A stretch of DNA of 64,000 nt from Streptococcus sp. LPB0220 (GCF_008727815.1 NZ_CP044230.1:2069381-2133380), one strand, 5' to 3'; counted from the first letter of the stretch, positions 46,458 to 58,208 are shown. Made by a program: numbers and translations. The notes: generated from the sequence alone by a model not told the origin.

Positions 46458-46865
46458 CTATTTTACAGATGCTGTAAACTCATAAAAATATACGATATAA
46501 ATCACAAAGCCAAGGATGGCAAAACTCACTAGTAGATAATACAGGATTGGTAACCAGCTCGCTTTCTGTCTTAATTTTCTTGAATGAAGCTCTTCGTCAT
46601 CTACAAGTATTTCTTCATCAAATAACAATTCTTTTCCTTCACGAAAAGCTGTCAATAGGATGGACTCATCTAATCCCAAAGCCCATGCTAACTTTTTAAG
46701 ATAGATCTGAGCGTAAAAGGGACTCGGTAATAGATCAAACTCATCGTTTTCCAACGCTTCTATATAAGGAATTCCAATGGCTGTTTTATTTGACACATCC
46801 TGTAAACTTAAGTGTAAATTTACTCTTGACAGTCTTAACACTTGACCAATCGTTCTCTTCTTCAT
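46458..46865 (-). CDS. rodZ: RodZ-like helix-turn-helix membrane protein, lacking the extracellular domain
   Basis: 135-aa protein. The N-terminal HTH_25 domain (about 5-75, TIGQVLRLSRVNLHLSLQDV, PSPFYAQIYLKKLAWALGLD) binds MreB/elongation partners in the family. A basic juxtamembrane stretch (SRKLRQKASW) and one span (about 108-128) follow, and the protein then ends after only EFTASVK. Pneumococcal RodZ is about twice as long and continues into a Ser-rich linker and an extracellular beta domain. Here only 31 bases separate its stop from pgsA, so that part has been lost. TTTACA-N5-TGTAAA spans the last codons. Confidence 0.87.
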   Translation of the reverse strand: MKKRTIGQVLRLSRVNLHLSLQDVSNKTAIGIPYIEALENDEFDLLPSPFYAQIYLKKLAWALGLDESILLTAFREGKELLFDEEILVDDEELHSRKLRQKASWLPILYYLLVSFAILGFVIYIVYFYEFTASVK

Positions 46866-46891
46866 GTTTTCCCTTCTTGATACATTGTTTA

Positions 46892-48166
46892 CTACTTTTG
46901 AAAAATCATATAGTCAACCATCTCAGCCTGGTCGATGAACTGACGCCCTAATTTGATGATATCTTGTAAACTAATACCTTGTAAAATCTTTGGAAGATCA
47001 TAAGAAGTGCTACCGTCTGAAAAATATTCAAACTGAGTGGCACTATACTCAAGCGAATTTAAACCTTGTAAGAAATCACCAAACATTTCGCTTTTAATCG
47101 TATCCAAATGTTCCTGATTGACATCTGGATCCTTCTCAAATTGTTTGATTGCTGACCTAAATTGATGAGATAGGGACACCGGTTCTTGAGTATCCATTGT
47201 CAAAATAACGAAATGAAATAATTCCTCAACCTCGACTTCAAGTGTCAATGAGTTGTCAATCTTCCCAGCTTCATATAAACTTTGAAACCGTTGCGAAGTC
47301 CAACCAAACATCATCGAAAACAGTAATTTCAACATCAATTTATAACGAAATTTTTCCTCTTCCTTAATGATATCATTTCCTCGAATTCCAATTGCCAACT
47401 TAGGAGTAGCAACTTCCATTCTACAAGATTGATTCAATCTTACTTCATTTTTTTCTACAGGAAAACGTTCTAACTCCACAGATGGATGAAGAGGAACTAG
47501 ATCATATTCCTTTACTACTTGCAATACTTCATCAACATCAAAGTTTCCGATCACTAATAAGTGCATTTGAGAGGGATGATAGAATAGATCAAAGTTTTCA
47601 CGGAGATTATCTATTGTAATGTCAGAAATAGACTCCCTAGTTCCAGCAATATCATCTGCTAACGGTGTTCCAGGATATAAATTTTCTAAAGCACCAAAAA
47701 ATAATCGATAGTCTGGACTATCTTGGTACATTCCAATTTCTTGTTGAATGATTTCTCTTTCCTTAGATACAGATTTTTCTGTAAAGGAAACCTTTGAAAC
47801 CATCTCCAATAACAATTGAATATTTTCAGGGACCTTTGAAGTTGTTGAGAAAAGATAACTTGTCTTTGTAAAGCTTGTGAAGGCATTACTTTCCGATCCT
47901 AAATGAACGAATTTTTTTAAATAATCTTGACCATTTTCATCTTCAAATACTTTGTGTTCTAGGAAATGAGCAATTCCTGCAGGATATTGCCTTTCATCAC
48001 CATTCACTAGAATTCGTGTATCCACTGAGCCAAACTTAGTTGTGATTATTCCATAGGTTTCATAATAATCTTCTTTGGGAATTAAATGAATAGTCAACCC
48101 ATTTGACAAGCGTGTAAAGTAAACTTGCTCACCAACTGATTCATAATATTTTTCTTTAATTTTCAA
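46892..48166 (-). CDS. M16 (insulinase-type) zinc peptidase, YmfH-like
   Basis: 424-aa M16-family protein with the inverted zinc motif HFLEH in GIAHFLEHKVFEDENG (about residues 66-81) and a downstream Glu (in the MVSKVSFTEKSVSKEREIIQQE region), so it is probably active. The C-terminal half is the second M16 domain. It has a TTG start nine bases after the stop of the partner gene, with GGAAAG upstream. It pairs with the next gene, as in Bacillus ymfF-ymfH. The substrate is unknown; peptide processing is a possibility. Confidence 0.88.
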   Translation of the reverse strand: MKIKEKYYESVGEQVYFTRLSNGLTIHLIPKEDYYETYGIITTKFGSVDTRILVNGDERQYPAGIAHFLEHKVFEDENGQDYLKKFVHLGSESNAFTSFTKTSYLFSTTSKVPENIQLLLEMVSKVSFTEKSVSKEREIIQQEIGMYQDSPDYRLFFGALENLYPGTPLADDIAGTRESISDITIDNLRENFDLFYHPSQMHLLVIGNFDVDEVLQVVKEYDLVPLHPSVELERFPVEKNEVRLNQSCRMEVATPKLAIGIRGNDIIKEEEKFRYKLMLKLLFSMMFGWTSQRFQSLYEAGKIDNSLTLEVEVEELFHFVILTMDTQEPVSLSHQFRSAIKQFEKDPDVNQEHLDTIKSEMFGDFLQGLNSLEYSATQFEYFSDGSTSYDLPKILQGISLQDIIKLGRQFIDQAEMVDYMIFQK

Positions 48167-48174
48167 TCTTTACA

Positions 48175-49422
48175 CTACTTTCCTTCCATAAAATAAACAG
48201 ACTGTAAATTAATTGTTTTTGCCACTTCAATAATTTCTTCTCTACTAACCTTATCGATGGACTCTAACCACTCTTCTAAAGAAAGGACTTTCTTTCCTAG
48301 GATCGTTTTCAAATATTCCCTTTCAATCAAGGTATTTTGCCGATCCTGTGCTAATAAGGTCGTATTCACCAACATTTCTTTTGTCAATTGAAACTCTGAC
48401 TCTGTAAACTTGCCTCGTTTTAAATCATTCAACTGTCTCATAATCAAGGTCATTACTTTGGTACGAGATTCCTTATCAATGCCTGCAAAAACTCTCATAA
48501 AGCCTGTAAAAATATCAAAATGGCTAGAGATGGTATAAGCAAGACCTTCTTTCTCACGAATTATTTGAAAAAGTCTCGAATGCGAGAAAGCTCCCAGCAT
48601 CCCATTTAATACAACTAGGGGGATATGGAGAGATTCTCCATACTGGGTAGAAAAATGATAACCTAATTCTAAAATAGATTGTTGGTTTTGTTTTTGCTCT
48701 AACTTTTCTCTAACAACATTTGTAAAAGGTTGTTGATAGGTGACAGACAAATTGTTATCACGTGGCTTGAATTCAAACTGGTTCACTCGATCCACAATAG
48801 CGACCTCATTAAAATCGCCTATGAAAAAGAAGTCAATGTTATCTAATTGGAGCATCTGATGAAACTGTTCAAGAGAACTTTGAGCTGTCTCTTGTCTCGC
48901 TAAATCAACTTTCCCCAATCTTGACATCCCGATTGTTTCGTCTTCAAAAAATAGTTGATTCAATTGCCCATGTGCATAATAATAAGGCTCTTCAATTTCT
49001 GACTCCAAATCGGAAATCGTATTTTTCTTTTCAACGTCAAATGTATCACTGTCAAAGTGATCTTCTACTACCAAAGGTGAAAAGAAGATAGTTTCTATAA
49101 TGTCCAAAACTTCATCAGTAAGAACATTTTTCTTGCTCAAAAAGTCATCGCGCACAAAGGAAATATTCAAATCAACATAATGAACACGTCCCCTCTTAGA
49201 GACTGAGGTTGACAATTCTACCCCGTATAGACTCGCTAATTTTTCACGGAATAATTGTGAAGTTGGATATTTTTGATTTGCAGTTTCCATCATACAGGCT
49301 ACTAAAACACGCGCAGCCACGGTATTTTCATCTAATGGCGATGAAAAAAGGACCTTAATTTTATTGGTTTTAAATTTTTTTGATTGAAGAAAGTGAAGAT
49401 TCACGCCCTTTACTAATTCCAT
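48175..49422 (-). CDS. M16-like protein, YmfF-type, without zinc motif
   Basis: 415-aa M16-fold protein without HxxEH, so likely the non-catalytic partner of the zinc-containing neighbour (inference). Recognisable segments are VLVACMMETANQKYPTSQLF, REKLASLYGVELSTS and REKEGLAYTISSHFDIFTGF. The ATG at 49422 was chosen because GAGG lies six bases before it; two in-frame starts up to 21 bases upstream exist. Its -10 is TATAAT (49455-49460 on the minus strand). Confidence 0.86.
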   Translation of the reverse strand: MELVKGVNLHFLQSKKFKTNKIKVLFSSPLDENTVAARVLVACMMETANQKYPTSQLFREKLASLYGVELSTSVSKRGRVHYVDLNISFVRDDFLSKKNVLTDEVLDIIETIFFSPLVVEDHFDSDTFDVEKKNTISDLESEIEEPYYYAHGQLNQLFFEDETIGMSRLGKVDLARQETAQSSLEQFHQMLQLDNIDFFFIGDFNEVAIVDRVNQFEFKPRDNNLSVTYQQPFTNVVREKLEQKQNQQSILELGYHFSTQYGESLHIPLVVLNGMLGAFSHSRLFQIIREKEGLAYTISSHFDIFTGFMRVFAGIDKESRTKVMTLIMRQLNDLKRGKFTESEFQLTKEMLVNTTLLAQDRQNTLIEREYLKTILGKKVLSLEEWLESIDKVSREEIIEVAKTINLQSVYFMEGK

Positions 49423-49577
49423 TTTCATCCTCGTTCTACTCAATAGTAACTTTCATTATAACACGAAATCACACTAAAATCCTAATTCAAACTGTGAAAA
49501 AGCTCCTCAAATCACTCAACATTCTCTACCCTAGAAAAACTAAAAATATGGTATAATAACACGCAAAGAGGTGAACT

Positions 49578-49940
49578 ATGAATTACAAATTATTTGATGA
49601 CTTTATTACATTACAAGCAATCTTAAAAGAACTCGGTATTATACAGAGTGGTGGTGCAATCAAAGCTTTTCTTCAAGAAAAAGAAGTCTTTGTTAATGGT
49701 GAATTAGAACAACGGAGAGGCCGTAAACTTCGTGTCAATGATCAAATTGACATTCCTGAACTGAGCATGACTATCACCATTCTTGAACCTTCTCAAGAAG
49801 AAATAGAAGAACATCTTAAAGAGAAGGAAGAAAAGGAACGTGTTGCTAAACTTGTCAAGCAACTCAATCAACAACAAAAGAAACAACCGACAAAGACTAA
49901 CAAAAAAGAAAAAGCAATTCGCTTTCCTGGTATCTCGTAA
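49578..49940 (+). CDS. yaaA: S4-domain RNA-binding protein YaaA
   Basis: 120-aa protein with an S4-like RNA-binding domain (about residues 10-75, [39 protein letters not shown]) and a Lys/Gln-rich basic tail. The conserved position immediately before recF supports YaaA (called RlbA in some species, ribosome-associated). It shares TAATG with recF. The promoter is an extended -10 TGG-TATAAT at 49549-49557; AGAGGTG precedes the ATG. Confidence 0.9.
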   Translation: MNYKLFDDFITLQAILKELGIIQSGGAIKAFLQEKEVFVNGELEQRRGRKLRVNDQIDIPELSMTITILEPSQEEIEEHLKEKEEKERVAKLVKQLNQQQKKQPTKTNKKEKAIRFPGIS

Positions 49941-51034
49941 TGTGGTTAAAACAGTTATCCATTCAACATTTTCGTAATTATCAAGAACTAGAAGTCGAGT
50001 TTCATCCTGGATTAAATATTTTCCTAGGTCAAAATGCTCAAGGAAAGACCAATATTCTCGAATCAATTTATTTTCTAGCTTTAACCAGAAGTCATCGAAC
50101 ACGAAATGATAGAGATCTCATCTATTTTGAATCCACCGATTTTAAAGTTTCTGGTCAATTGCAAAGAGAAACTGGTCCCCTTCCATTAGAAATTTCCTTG
50201 ACACCAAAAGGTCGGATAACTAAGGTAAATCATTTGAAACAAGCCAAATTATCGAACTATATTGGCCATATGAATGTTGTCCTTTTCGCACCCGAAGATT
50301 TGCAACTGATCAAAGGATCACCTGCAGGGCGTCGAAAGTTTATTGACATTGAATTAGGTCAGATGAAACCTCTCTACTTATCTGACTTATCTCAATACAA
50401 CCATGTACTGAAACAAAGAAATAGTTATCTAAAAAATTCGGAAAAAATTGATGCTACATTTTTGGAGGTCTTAGATTCACAACTAGCTAGTTTTGGAAGT
50501 CGCGTCATCCATCATCGGCTTGAGTTTATTAAAAAATTAGAAGCTAAAGCAAAAGAAAAACATACTCGACTTTCTGACAACAAAGAAGACCTATCAATTC
50601 AATATCAGTCAACTGTTTTTTCTGAAGAAGGAAATGATATAGAAGAGCAGTTTCTCTCTATGTTGGAAAAAAACCGTCAGAAGGATATTTTTAGGAAAAC
50701 AACAAGCATTGGGCCTCACAGGGATGATTTGGCATTTTTTATCAATAATATGAATGCTACCTTTGGTAGTCAAGGCCAGCATCGAAGTGTTGTTCTCTCT
50801 CTAAAATTAGCAGAAATTGAATTAATGGAAGAAATCACAAGAGAAAAGCCGATTTTACTACTTGACGATGTCATGAGCGAACTTGACAATTATCGTCAAC
50901 TTCAACTACTTGAAACCATCTCTAATAATATTCAAACATTTATTACAACGACCACTCTCGATCATTTAAAAGAACTACCTGAAGAGTTGAAAATTTTCAC
51001 TGTTCAAGCCGGTCATATCAAAACAGCATCTTGA
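49940..51034 (+). CDS. recF: DNA replication and repair protein RecF
   Basis: 364-aa SMC-like ATPase that loads RecA at single-strand gaps. Walker A is [19 protein letters not shown] (about 30-48), signature-like [19 protein letters not shown], and Walker [13 protein letters not shown]. The start ATG overlaps the yaaA stop. The stop lies in a strong terminator. Confidence 0.97.
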   Translation: MWLKQLSIQHFRNYQELEVEFHPGLNIFLGQNAQGKTNILESIYFLALTRSHRTRNDRDLIYFESTDFKVSGQLQRETGPLPLEISLTPKGRITKVNHLKQAKLSNYIGHMNVVLFAPEDLQLIKGSPAGRRKFIDIELGQMKPLYLSDLSQYNHVLKQRNSYLKNSEKIDATFLEVLDSQLASFGSRVIHHRLEFIKKLEAKAKEKHTRLSDNKEDLSIQYQSTVFSEEGNDIEEQFLSMLEKNRQKDIFRKTTSIGPHRDDLAFFINNMNATFGSQGQHRSVVLSLKLAEIELMEEITREKPILLLDDVMSELDNYRQLQLLETISNNIQTFITTTTLDHLKELPEELKIFTVQAGHIKTAS

Positions 51035-51060
51035 CAATACTGTCAAGATGCTGTTATTTT
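51022..51060 (+). terminator. Terminator of recF
   Basis: 15-bp perfect stem AACAGCATCTTGACA/TGTCAAGATGCTGTT, loop ATAC, then ATTTTTG. Confidence 0.92.
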
Positions 51061-51062
51061 TG

Positions 51063-51078
51063 TTTACAAATGTGTAAA
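51063..51078. repeat. Palindrome TTTACA-AATG-TGTAAA next to the guaB stop
   Basis: Member of the GTTTACA-N4-TGTAAAC family, one base after which guaB ends (minus strand). It could serve as a weak guaB terminator, but there is no T run. Confidence 0.55.
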
Positions 51079-51079
51079 T

Positions 51080-52582
<1,503 letters not shown>

Positions 52583-52616
52583 TTATTTGAGCAAGGCTCG
52601 AATTTTTATTGTTAAT

Positions 52617-52644
52617 ATCATACCATTCTATGGCAATTTGTCAA
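52617..52644 (-). promoter_or_regulatory. guaB promoter
   Basis: Minus strand TTGACA (52639-52644), 16 bases, TATGAT (52617-52622). The short leader contains a GAGC/GCTC hairpin. Confidence 0.75.
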
Positions 52645-52702
52645 TCATTTATTGGTAACTATCAATGAACGGTATAAAATGTTCGCTATTAATGAAGTCG
52701 TT

Positions 52703-53731
52703 TTATTTTTTAAAATAGGTAATTCCCATCGCAGATTTGACTTCATCCAATGTTTGAGCTGCTACATTTCGAGCACGTTCACTTCCTTTTTCAAGAATAG
52801 AGTAGACTTCACCCATATCCTTTGCAAATTCAAGGCGTCTTTCACGAATTGGTCTTAATTCACGATCTAAAATTTCTAAAAGATATCGTTTGGTCTTTAC
52901 ATCACCAAGTCCACCACGTTGATAATGTTCTTTCATTTCTGCAATTTCAGCTGCATCTTCTGGACGGCCAAATACATCCAGGTAATGAAACACCATATTG
53001 CCTTCGATTTTTCCTGGATCCTCTACTTTAATATGATCCGGATCGGTATACATACTCATCACTTTTTTCTTTAAAGTATCCGCATCATCAGCTAGGTAAA
53101 TTCCATTATTCAATGATTTAGACATTTTAGCATTTCCATCTAAACCAGGTAAGCGCCCCGCTGCTTCATTTTCAGGATAAATTCCTTCCGGTTCCACCAA
53201 AGTATCTGTGTTGTATGCATGATTAAAGGAACGAACAATCTCACGAGTTTGCTCAATCATAGGCTTTTGATCATTTCCTACTGGAACAAAATTCGCTTTA
53301 AATGCTGTGATATCGGCTGCTTGTGAAATAGGGTATACCAAAAATCCTGTTGGAATACTCTCACCAAAACCTTTTTGAGAAATCTCGGTTTTTACAGTTG
53401 GATTCCTTTCAAGTCGCGCCAAAGATACTAGATTCATGTAATACATGGTCAATTCCGCTAATTCAGGAATCTGACTTTGAATGAAAATCGTAACTTTTTC
53501 AGGATCTAGTCCAGCTGCCAGATAATCCAAAGCAACATTACCAATAGATTCTACAATCGTTTTTGGATCTTTTGCATGGTCTGTCAAAGCTTGCTGGTCT
53601 GCTAGGAAAACAAACATATTATACTCATCTTTATTTTGCAACAAGACGCGATTTTTTAAAGAACCAACATAGTGGCCAATATGGAGTTTTCCTGTCGGTC
53701 TATCTCCTGTCAGAATGATGGGTTTTGTCAT
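52703..53731 (-). CDS. trpS: Tryptophanyl-tRNA synthetase
   Basis: 342-aa class I synthetase. HIGH motif as [12 protein letters not shown] (about 13-24) and KMSKS as [11 protein letters not shown] (about 205). The ATG at 53731 follows AAGGAG by six bases; in-frame codons further upstream lack a ribosome site. An extended -10 (TGC-TATAAT) lies just upstream. The 342-residue size and sequence are of the usual streptococcal type. Confidence 0.97.
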   Translation of the reverse strand: MTKPIILTGDRPTGKLHIGHYVGSLKNRVLLQNKDEYNMFVFLADQQALTDHAKDPKTIVESIGNVALDYLAAGLDPEKVTIFIQSQIPELAELTMYYMNLVSLARLERNPTVKTEISQKGFGESIPTGFLVYPISQAADITAFKANFVPVGNDQKPMIEQTREIVRSFNHAYNTDTLVEPEGIYPENEAAGRLPGLDGNAKMSKSLNNGIYLADDADTLKKKVMSMYTDPDHIKVEDPGKIEGNMVFHYLDVFGRPEDAAEIAEMKEHYQRGGLGDVKTKRYLLEILDRELRPIRERRLEFAKDMGEVYSILEKGSERARNVAAQTLDEVKSAMGITYFKK

Positions 53732-53828
53732 ACTCTTCTCCTTAATCGTTATCCCTATCATTATAGCACTTTCTAGTTGAAAATGTTAGTCTATCCTCTA
53801 TGTTTGTAAGGAATTAACACTTTACTAA

Positions 53829-53871
53829 ACTGTCAATTTCGTTTACATCATTGTAAAAACAAATTGACAGT
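53829..53871. repeat. Nested palindrome between trpS and the ABC-F gene
   Basis: ACTGTCAATTT (53829-53839) pairs with AAATTGACAGT (53861-53871) and encloses GTTTACA-TCAT-TGTAAA (53841-53857). Together they give one long imperfect hairpin. It lies between two divergent promoters, so it is more likely an operator or DNA site than a terminator. Confidence 0.6.
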
Positions 53872-53878
53872 AAAAAAG

Positions 53879-53907
53879 TTGAATTTTCCCCTATTTTCTA
53901 GTAAAAT
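53879..53907 (+). promoter_or_regulatory. Promoter of the ABC-F gene
   Basis: TTGAAT (53879-53884), 17 bases, TAAAAT (53902-53907), eight bases after the nested palindrome. Confidence 0.75.
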
Positions 53908-53936
53908 GAAGACATTATAGAAAGAGGAGAAAATCA

Positions 53937-55562
53937 TTGCTTACAGTATCAGACGTCTCACTACGTTTTAGTGATCGAAAATTGTTTGACGATGTCAATA
54001 TCAACTTTACAGAAGGAAATACATACGGTCTCATCGGTGCCAACGGTGCTGGAAAGTCAACCTTTTTAAAAATTTTAGCTGGAGATATTGAACCAACAAC
54101 TGGTCATATTTCTCTTGGCCCTGATGAACGTTTGTCTGTTTTGCGTCAAAATCACTTTGACTACGAAGACGAGCGGGTCATCGATGTTGTCATTATGGGA
54201 AATGAAAAGCTCTACAACATTATGAAAGAAAAAAATGCTATCTACATGAAAGAAGATTTCTCTGATGAAGATGGTGTCCGTGCAGCTGAACTTGAAGGTG
54301 AATTTGCCGAACTTGGTGGATGGGAAGCAGAAAGTGAAGCATCTCAATTGCTTCAAAATCTAAATATTTCAGAAGACCTTCATTATCAAACTATGAGCGA
54401 GTTAGCCAATGGGGATAAAGTGAAAGTTCTCTTAGCTAAAGCCCTTTTTGGTAAACCAGATGTCCTTCTTTTGGACGAGCCGACCAATGGATTGGATATT
54501 CAATCCATTACCTGGTTAGAAGATTTTCTGATTGATTTTGAAAATACGGTTATCGTTGTATCCCATGACCGCCACTTTTTGAATAAAGTCTGCACCCATA
54601 TGGCGGATCTCGACTTTGGAAAAATCAAACTTTACGTCGGGAACTATGATTTCTGGAAAGAATCTTCTGAACTTGCAGCAAAATTACAAGCAGATAGAAA
54701 TGCAAAAGCTGAAGAAAAAATTAAACAATTACAAGAGTTTGTCGCACGTTTCTCAGCCAACGCTTCAAAATCAAAACAAGCAACTTCGCGTAAAAAAATG
54801 CTTGACAAGATTGAACTTGAAGAAATTGTTCCATCTAGTCGGAAGTACCCATTCATCAACTTTAAGGCAGAACGAGAAATTGGTAACGATCTCTTGACAG
54901 TTGAAAATCTTTCTGTCAAGATTGATGGAGAAACCATCCTTGACAATATCAGCTTTATCTTACGTCCTGGTGACAAAACCGCCCTTATCGGACAGAACGA
55001 TATTCAAACAACCGCTTTGATCCGTGCATTGATGGATGATATTGAATATGAAGGAACTGTCAAGTGGGGAGTTACAACTAGTCGATCATATCTACCAAAA
55101 GACAACAGTCGTGATTTTGCAGGTGGTGAAAGTATTCTCGATTGGCTTCGTCAATTTGCAAGTAAAGAAGAAGATGACAATACTTTCCTTCGTGGTTTCT
55201 TAGGACGTATGCTCTTTTCGGGTGACGAAGTTAACAAGTCTGTCAACGTCTTGTCAGGGGGAGAAAAAGTTCGTGTCATGTTGTCTAAATTGATGCTCCT
55301 CAAGTCAAATGTTCTTGTACTTGATGATCCAACCAATCACTTGGATTTGGAGTCTATCTCAAGTTTGAATGATGGATTGAAGAATTTTAAAGAATCGATT
55401 ATCTTTGCTAGCCATGACCACGAATTCATTCAAACACTCGCCAACCATATTATCGTTCTTTCAAAAAACGGCGTAATCGATCGTATTGATGAAACCTATG
55501 ATGAGTTTCTTGAAAATGAAGAAGTTCAAGCAAAAGTGAAAGAACTTTGGAGTCAATCATAA
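53937..55562 (+). CDS. ABC-F family ATPase (YbiT-like), ribosome-associated
   Basis: 541-aa soluble protein with two ABC domains and no membrane span. Domain 1 (about 1-250) has Walker A GANGAGKST and VLLLDEPTNGLD but a weak signature (ELANGDKVKV). A charged linker (about 245-320) follows. Domain 2 has a degenerate Walker A (GQNDIQTT, no Lys) but a good signature LSGGEKVRVMLSK and VLVLDDPTNHLDL. One composite ATP site would therefore be intact and one degenerate. ABC-F proteins act on ribosomes during stalled translation; this one resembles YbiT-type housekeeping members rather than known resistance factors. TTG start behind AGAGGAG. Confidence 0.9.
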   Translation: MLTVSDVSLRFSDRKLFDDVNINFTEGNTYGLIGANGAGKSTFLKILAGDIEPTTGHISLGPDERLSVLRQNHFDYEDERVIDVVIMGNEKLYNIMKEKNAIYMKEDFSDEDGVRAAELEGEFAELGGWEAESEASQLLQNLNISEDLHYQTMSELANGDKVKVLLAKALFGKPDVLLLDEPTNGLDIQSITWLEDFLIDFENTVIVVSHDRHFLNKVCTHMADLDFGKIKLYVGNYDFWKESSELAAKLQADRNAKAEEKIKQLQEFVARFSANASKSKQATSRKKMLDKIELEEIVPSSRKYPFINFKAEREIGNDLLTVENLSVKIDGETILDNISFILRPGDKTALIGQNDIQTTALIRALMDDIEYEGTVKWGVTTSRSYLPKDNSRDFAGGESILDWLRQFASKEEDDNTFLRGFLGRMLFSGDEVNKSVNVLSGGEKVRVMLSKLMLLKSNVLVLDDPTNHLDLESISSLNDGLKNFKESIIFASHDHEFIQTLANHIIVLSKNGVIDRIDETYDEFLENEEVQAKVKELWSQS

Positions 55563-55566
55563 AAAT

Positions 55567-55599
55567 AAAGAGCCCTGAAATCATTATTTCAGGCTCTTT
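55567..55599 (+). terminator. Hairpin between the ABC-F and yfhO-like genes
   Basis: AAAGAGCC-(C)-TGAAAT pairs with ATTTCA-GGCTCTTT around a 4-base loop. There is no T run beyond TTTC, so termination may be partial. Confidence 0.65.
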
Positions 55600-55611
55600 C
55601 AGTAGAAATAT

Positions 55612-58179
55612 ATGAATAAAACAAAGCTAAAAACATCCCTTTTTATAGTATCTTCTTTCCTGATTCCAGCTATCATGATGTTCTTTATTTACCTCTCACA
55701 AGGAATCTACTGGAACAGTGATACATCCCCCTTATTAGGAGATGGTTATCATCAGTATGTCATTTTTGATACCACACTTCGAAATATTTTACATGGGACA
55801 GATAGCCTATTTTACAGTTTTCAAAGTGGATTAGGTATTAATTTCTATGCACTCAGTAGCTATTATCTAGGAAGTTTCTTTTCTCCTCTTGTCTACTTCT
55901 TTAATGCACAATCCATGCCGGATGCTGTTTACCTCATCACTCTTCTTAAATTTGGAGCTATTGGGTTAAGCACTTATATTAGTTTACATGGAATGTTTTC
56001 TAAAATTCCTAGATCCCTGGTTCTTACCCTTTCAACCTCATTTGCTCTTATGAGCTTTGCTATCAGCCAAATTGAAATCAAAACTTGGCTAGATGTTTTT
56101 ATCCTAGCACCATTAATTCTCTATGGATTCAAAAAACTCATTTACAATGAGGGAGAGATTCTCTACTTTATCAGCTTAACCAGCTTGTTTATCCAAAATT
56201 ATTATTTTGGGTTTATGATGTCTATTTTTCTTATTTTATGGTACTTGACACAACTGTCATGGGACATCAAAGGAATTGGAAAACGATTCTTTCATTTTGT
56301 GATTGTATCTCTTTTATCAGTTATAACAAGCCTTGTGATGTTATATCCAACCTTCTTAGATTTACGCACTCATGGAGAAAGTTTTTCAAAGGTTGACAGT
56401 ATCTTTACAGAAAAAAGTTGGTATCTTGACGTATTTGCAAAAAATTTCATTGGAAGTTTTGACACTACTAAATATGGATCAATTCCAATGATCTACGTGG
56501 GATTATTTCCACTTCTTTTAGCGATTACCTTTTTCTTTGTAAAGTCGATCAAGTTTCACGTGAAACTTTCTTACTTTATACTCTTGACCATTCTTATTTT
56601 GAGTTTTCGTTTTCAATTATTAGATCTCCTTTGGCAAGGTATGCACGCGCCAAATATGTTTCTTCATCGATACTCTTGGATCTTTTCTTTGACGATTATT
56701 CTGATGGCAGGAGAAGTACTAAATCGAATAGAGGAGATCACTTGGATTCGTTTTAGTCTTGCTAATTTCCTCCTTATTCTAGGATTTGGAGCAACTGTCC
56801 TTTACAGCAGTCACTATAAATTTTTAGATGCAGTCAATTTCATTGTTACTTTTGAATTTTTAATTGCTTTCTATTTGGTCTGTTTAGGATTTATCCTAAA
56901 AAAGATACCGCCTAGACTTTTCTATCTTTCGATCCTGTTTTTCTCCATTTTTGAATTATCGGTGAATAGTTATTATCAAATGGAAGGAATAGCGAATGAA
57001 TGGGTATTTGCTTCTCGATCATCCTACGAACGAGACTTAAAAGCCATCCAATCCTTAATAAGAGAGAAGACAGACTCTAATTATCGGACTGAGATTCTAC
57101 AGCCGCAAACGGGCAATGATAGCATGAAGTATGGTTATAATGGAATTTCTCAATTTTCATCTGTACGAAATACGGATGCTAGCTCGACATTGGACAAACT
57201 TGGATTTAAATCTGAAGGAACCAACCTCAATCTTCGATACCAAAACAATTCTATTTTAATGGATAGTCTATTTGGTGTTCGCTATAATTTAAGCCAACAA
57301 CCTGTTCAAAAATTTGGATTTAAAGAGATTGCAATCAAAAATGGAGTCTCACTTTCAGAAAACGAATATGCCTTACCAATCGCCTTTCTGTCAGCAAAAC
57401 CTTATAAAAATACTTCCTTTACGAATTTGACACTGGATAATCAGACACGATTCATCCATCAAATCACGGATGAAAAATATAAATTTTATAAGAAATTAAA
57501 TATTCTCTCGCCTACTTCACAAAATACTACATCTTCGTTGCAAACTGCAAAAATTGAAGAAGATAGTCATCTTTCCTACGCAAGTATTCAATATGAAGTA
57601 ACGGTTCCTGCCCATAGCCAACTATATGTCAATGTTCCAAATTTACAATTTTCAAACGATGATCGAAAAGATATTGAAATCAGCTACAATGGACAGACCC
57701 AACGCTATACCATTGATAATGCCTTTCCATTCTTTTCGATTGGCCATTTTGACACAGAGGAAACAGTTACTATTCGTATGAGTTTTCCAGAAAATTCGAC
57801 AGTCTCTTTTGATACACCAGAATTTTTTGCTCTGGATCTTGACCAATACACACAAGCTATCGCTAGCATTCGTCAGCAAGAAGTTGCTATTCACAAAAAG
57901 AAAAACAAATTGGTAGCAGCCTATAACGCAAATAGAGACACTACCCTTATTTTTACACTCCCTTATGATAAAGGCTGGTCAGCTAAACAAAATGGAAAAC
58001 CTATCAAAATTCATCGCATCCAGAAAGGATTAATGGGAGTTCGTGTTTCAAAAGGATCCGGAACAGTCACCTTAACATTTGTTCCCCAAGGCTTCATTGA
58101 AGGACTCATTGCCTTTTTCGTTGGAATCATTCTCTTTTTCCTCTACGAATGGAGACAAATAAAAAGACGAAAAAGTTAA
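55612..58179 (+). CDS. YfhO family polytopic membrane protein (GT-C-like)
   Basis: 855-aa membrane protein with about twelve spans in residues 8-450 and one near the C-terminus (about 830-848). A large extracytoplasmic beta-rich region lies between. Early motifs GDGYHQYVIFDTTLRNILHG (about 43-62) and later FHVKLSYFILL are as in the YfhO family, whose members glycosylate lipoteichoic acid or related polymers from lipid-linked sugars. It is transcribed after the ABC-F gene; no strong ribosome site precedes the ATG. A parS site lies inside at 56552. Confidence 0.9.
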   Translation: MNKTKLKTSLFIVSSFLIPAIMMFFIYLSQGIYWNSDTSPLLGDGYHQYVIFDTTLRNILHGTDSLFYSFQSGLGINFYALSSYYLGSFFSPLVYFFNAQSMPDAVYLITLLKFGAIGLSTYISLHGMFSKIPRSLVLTLSTSFALMSFAISQIEIKTWLDVFILAPLILYGFKKLIYNEGEILYFISLTSLFIQNYYFGFMMSIFLILWYLTQLSWDIKGIGKRFFHFVIVSLLSVITSLVMLYPTFLDLRTHGESFSKVDSIFTEKSWYLDVFAKNFIGSFDTTKYGSIPMIYVGLFPLLLAITFFFVKSIKFHVKLSYFILLTILILSFRFQLLDLLWQGMHAPNMFLHRYSWIFSLTIILMAGEVLNRIEEITWIRFSLANFLLILGFGATVLYSSHYKFLDAVNFIVTFEFLIAFYLVCLGFILKKIPPRLFYLSILFFSIFELSVNSYYQMEGIANEWVFASRSSYERDLKAIQSLIREKTDSNYRTEILQPQTGNDSMKYGYNGISQFSSVRNTDASSTLDKLGFKSEGTNLNLRYQNNSILMDSLFGVRYNLSQQPVQKFGFKEIAIKNGVSLSENEYALPIAFLSAKPYKNTSFTNLTLDNQTRFIHQITDEKYKFYKKLNILSPTSQNTTSSLQTAKIEEDSHLSYASIQYEVTVPAHSQLYVNVPNLQFSNDDRKDIEISYNGQTQRYTIDNAFPFFSIGHFDTEETVTIRMSFPENSTVSFDTPEFFALDLDQYTQAIASIRQQEVAIHKKKNKLVAAYNANRDTTLIFTLPYDKGWSAKQNGKPIKIHRIQKGLMGVRVSKGSGTVTLTFVPQGFIEGLIAFFVGIILFFLYEWRQIKRRKS
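56552..56567. other. parS site inside the yfhO-like gene
   Basis: AGTTTCACGTGAAACT, a perfect 16-base palindrome with the full parS core. It is about 7.4 kb from the dnaA end. Confidence 0.85.
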
Positions 58180-58208
58180 GGAATCTAACCATCGGTTCAC
58201 TTATAAAT

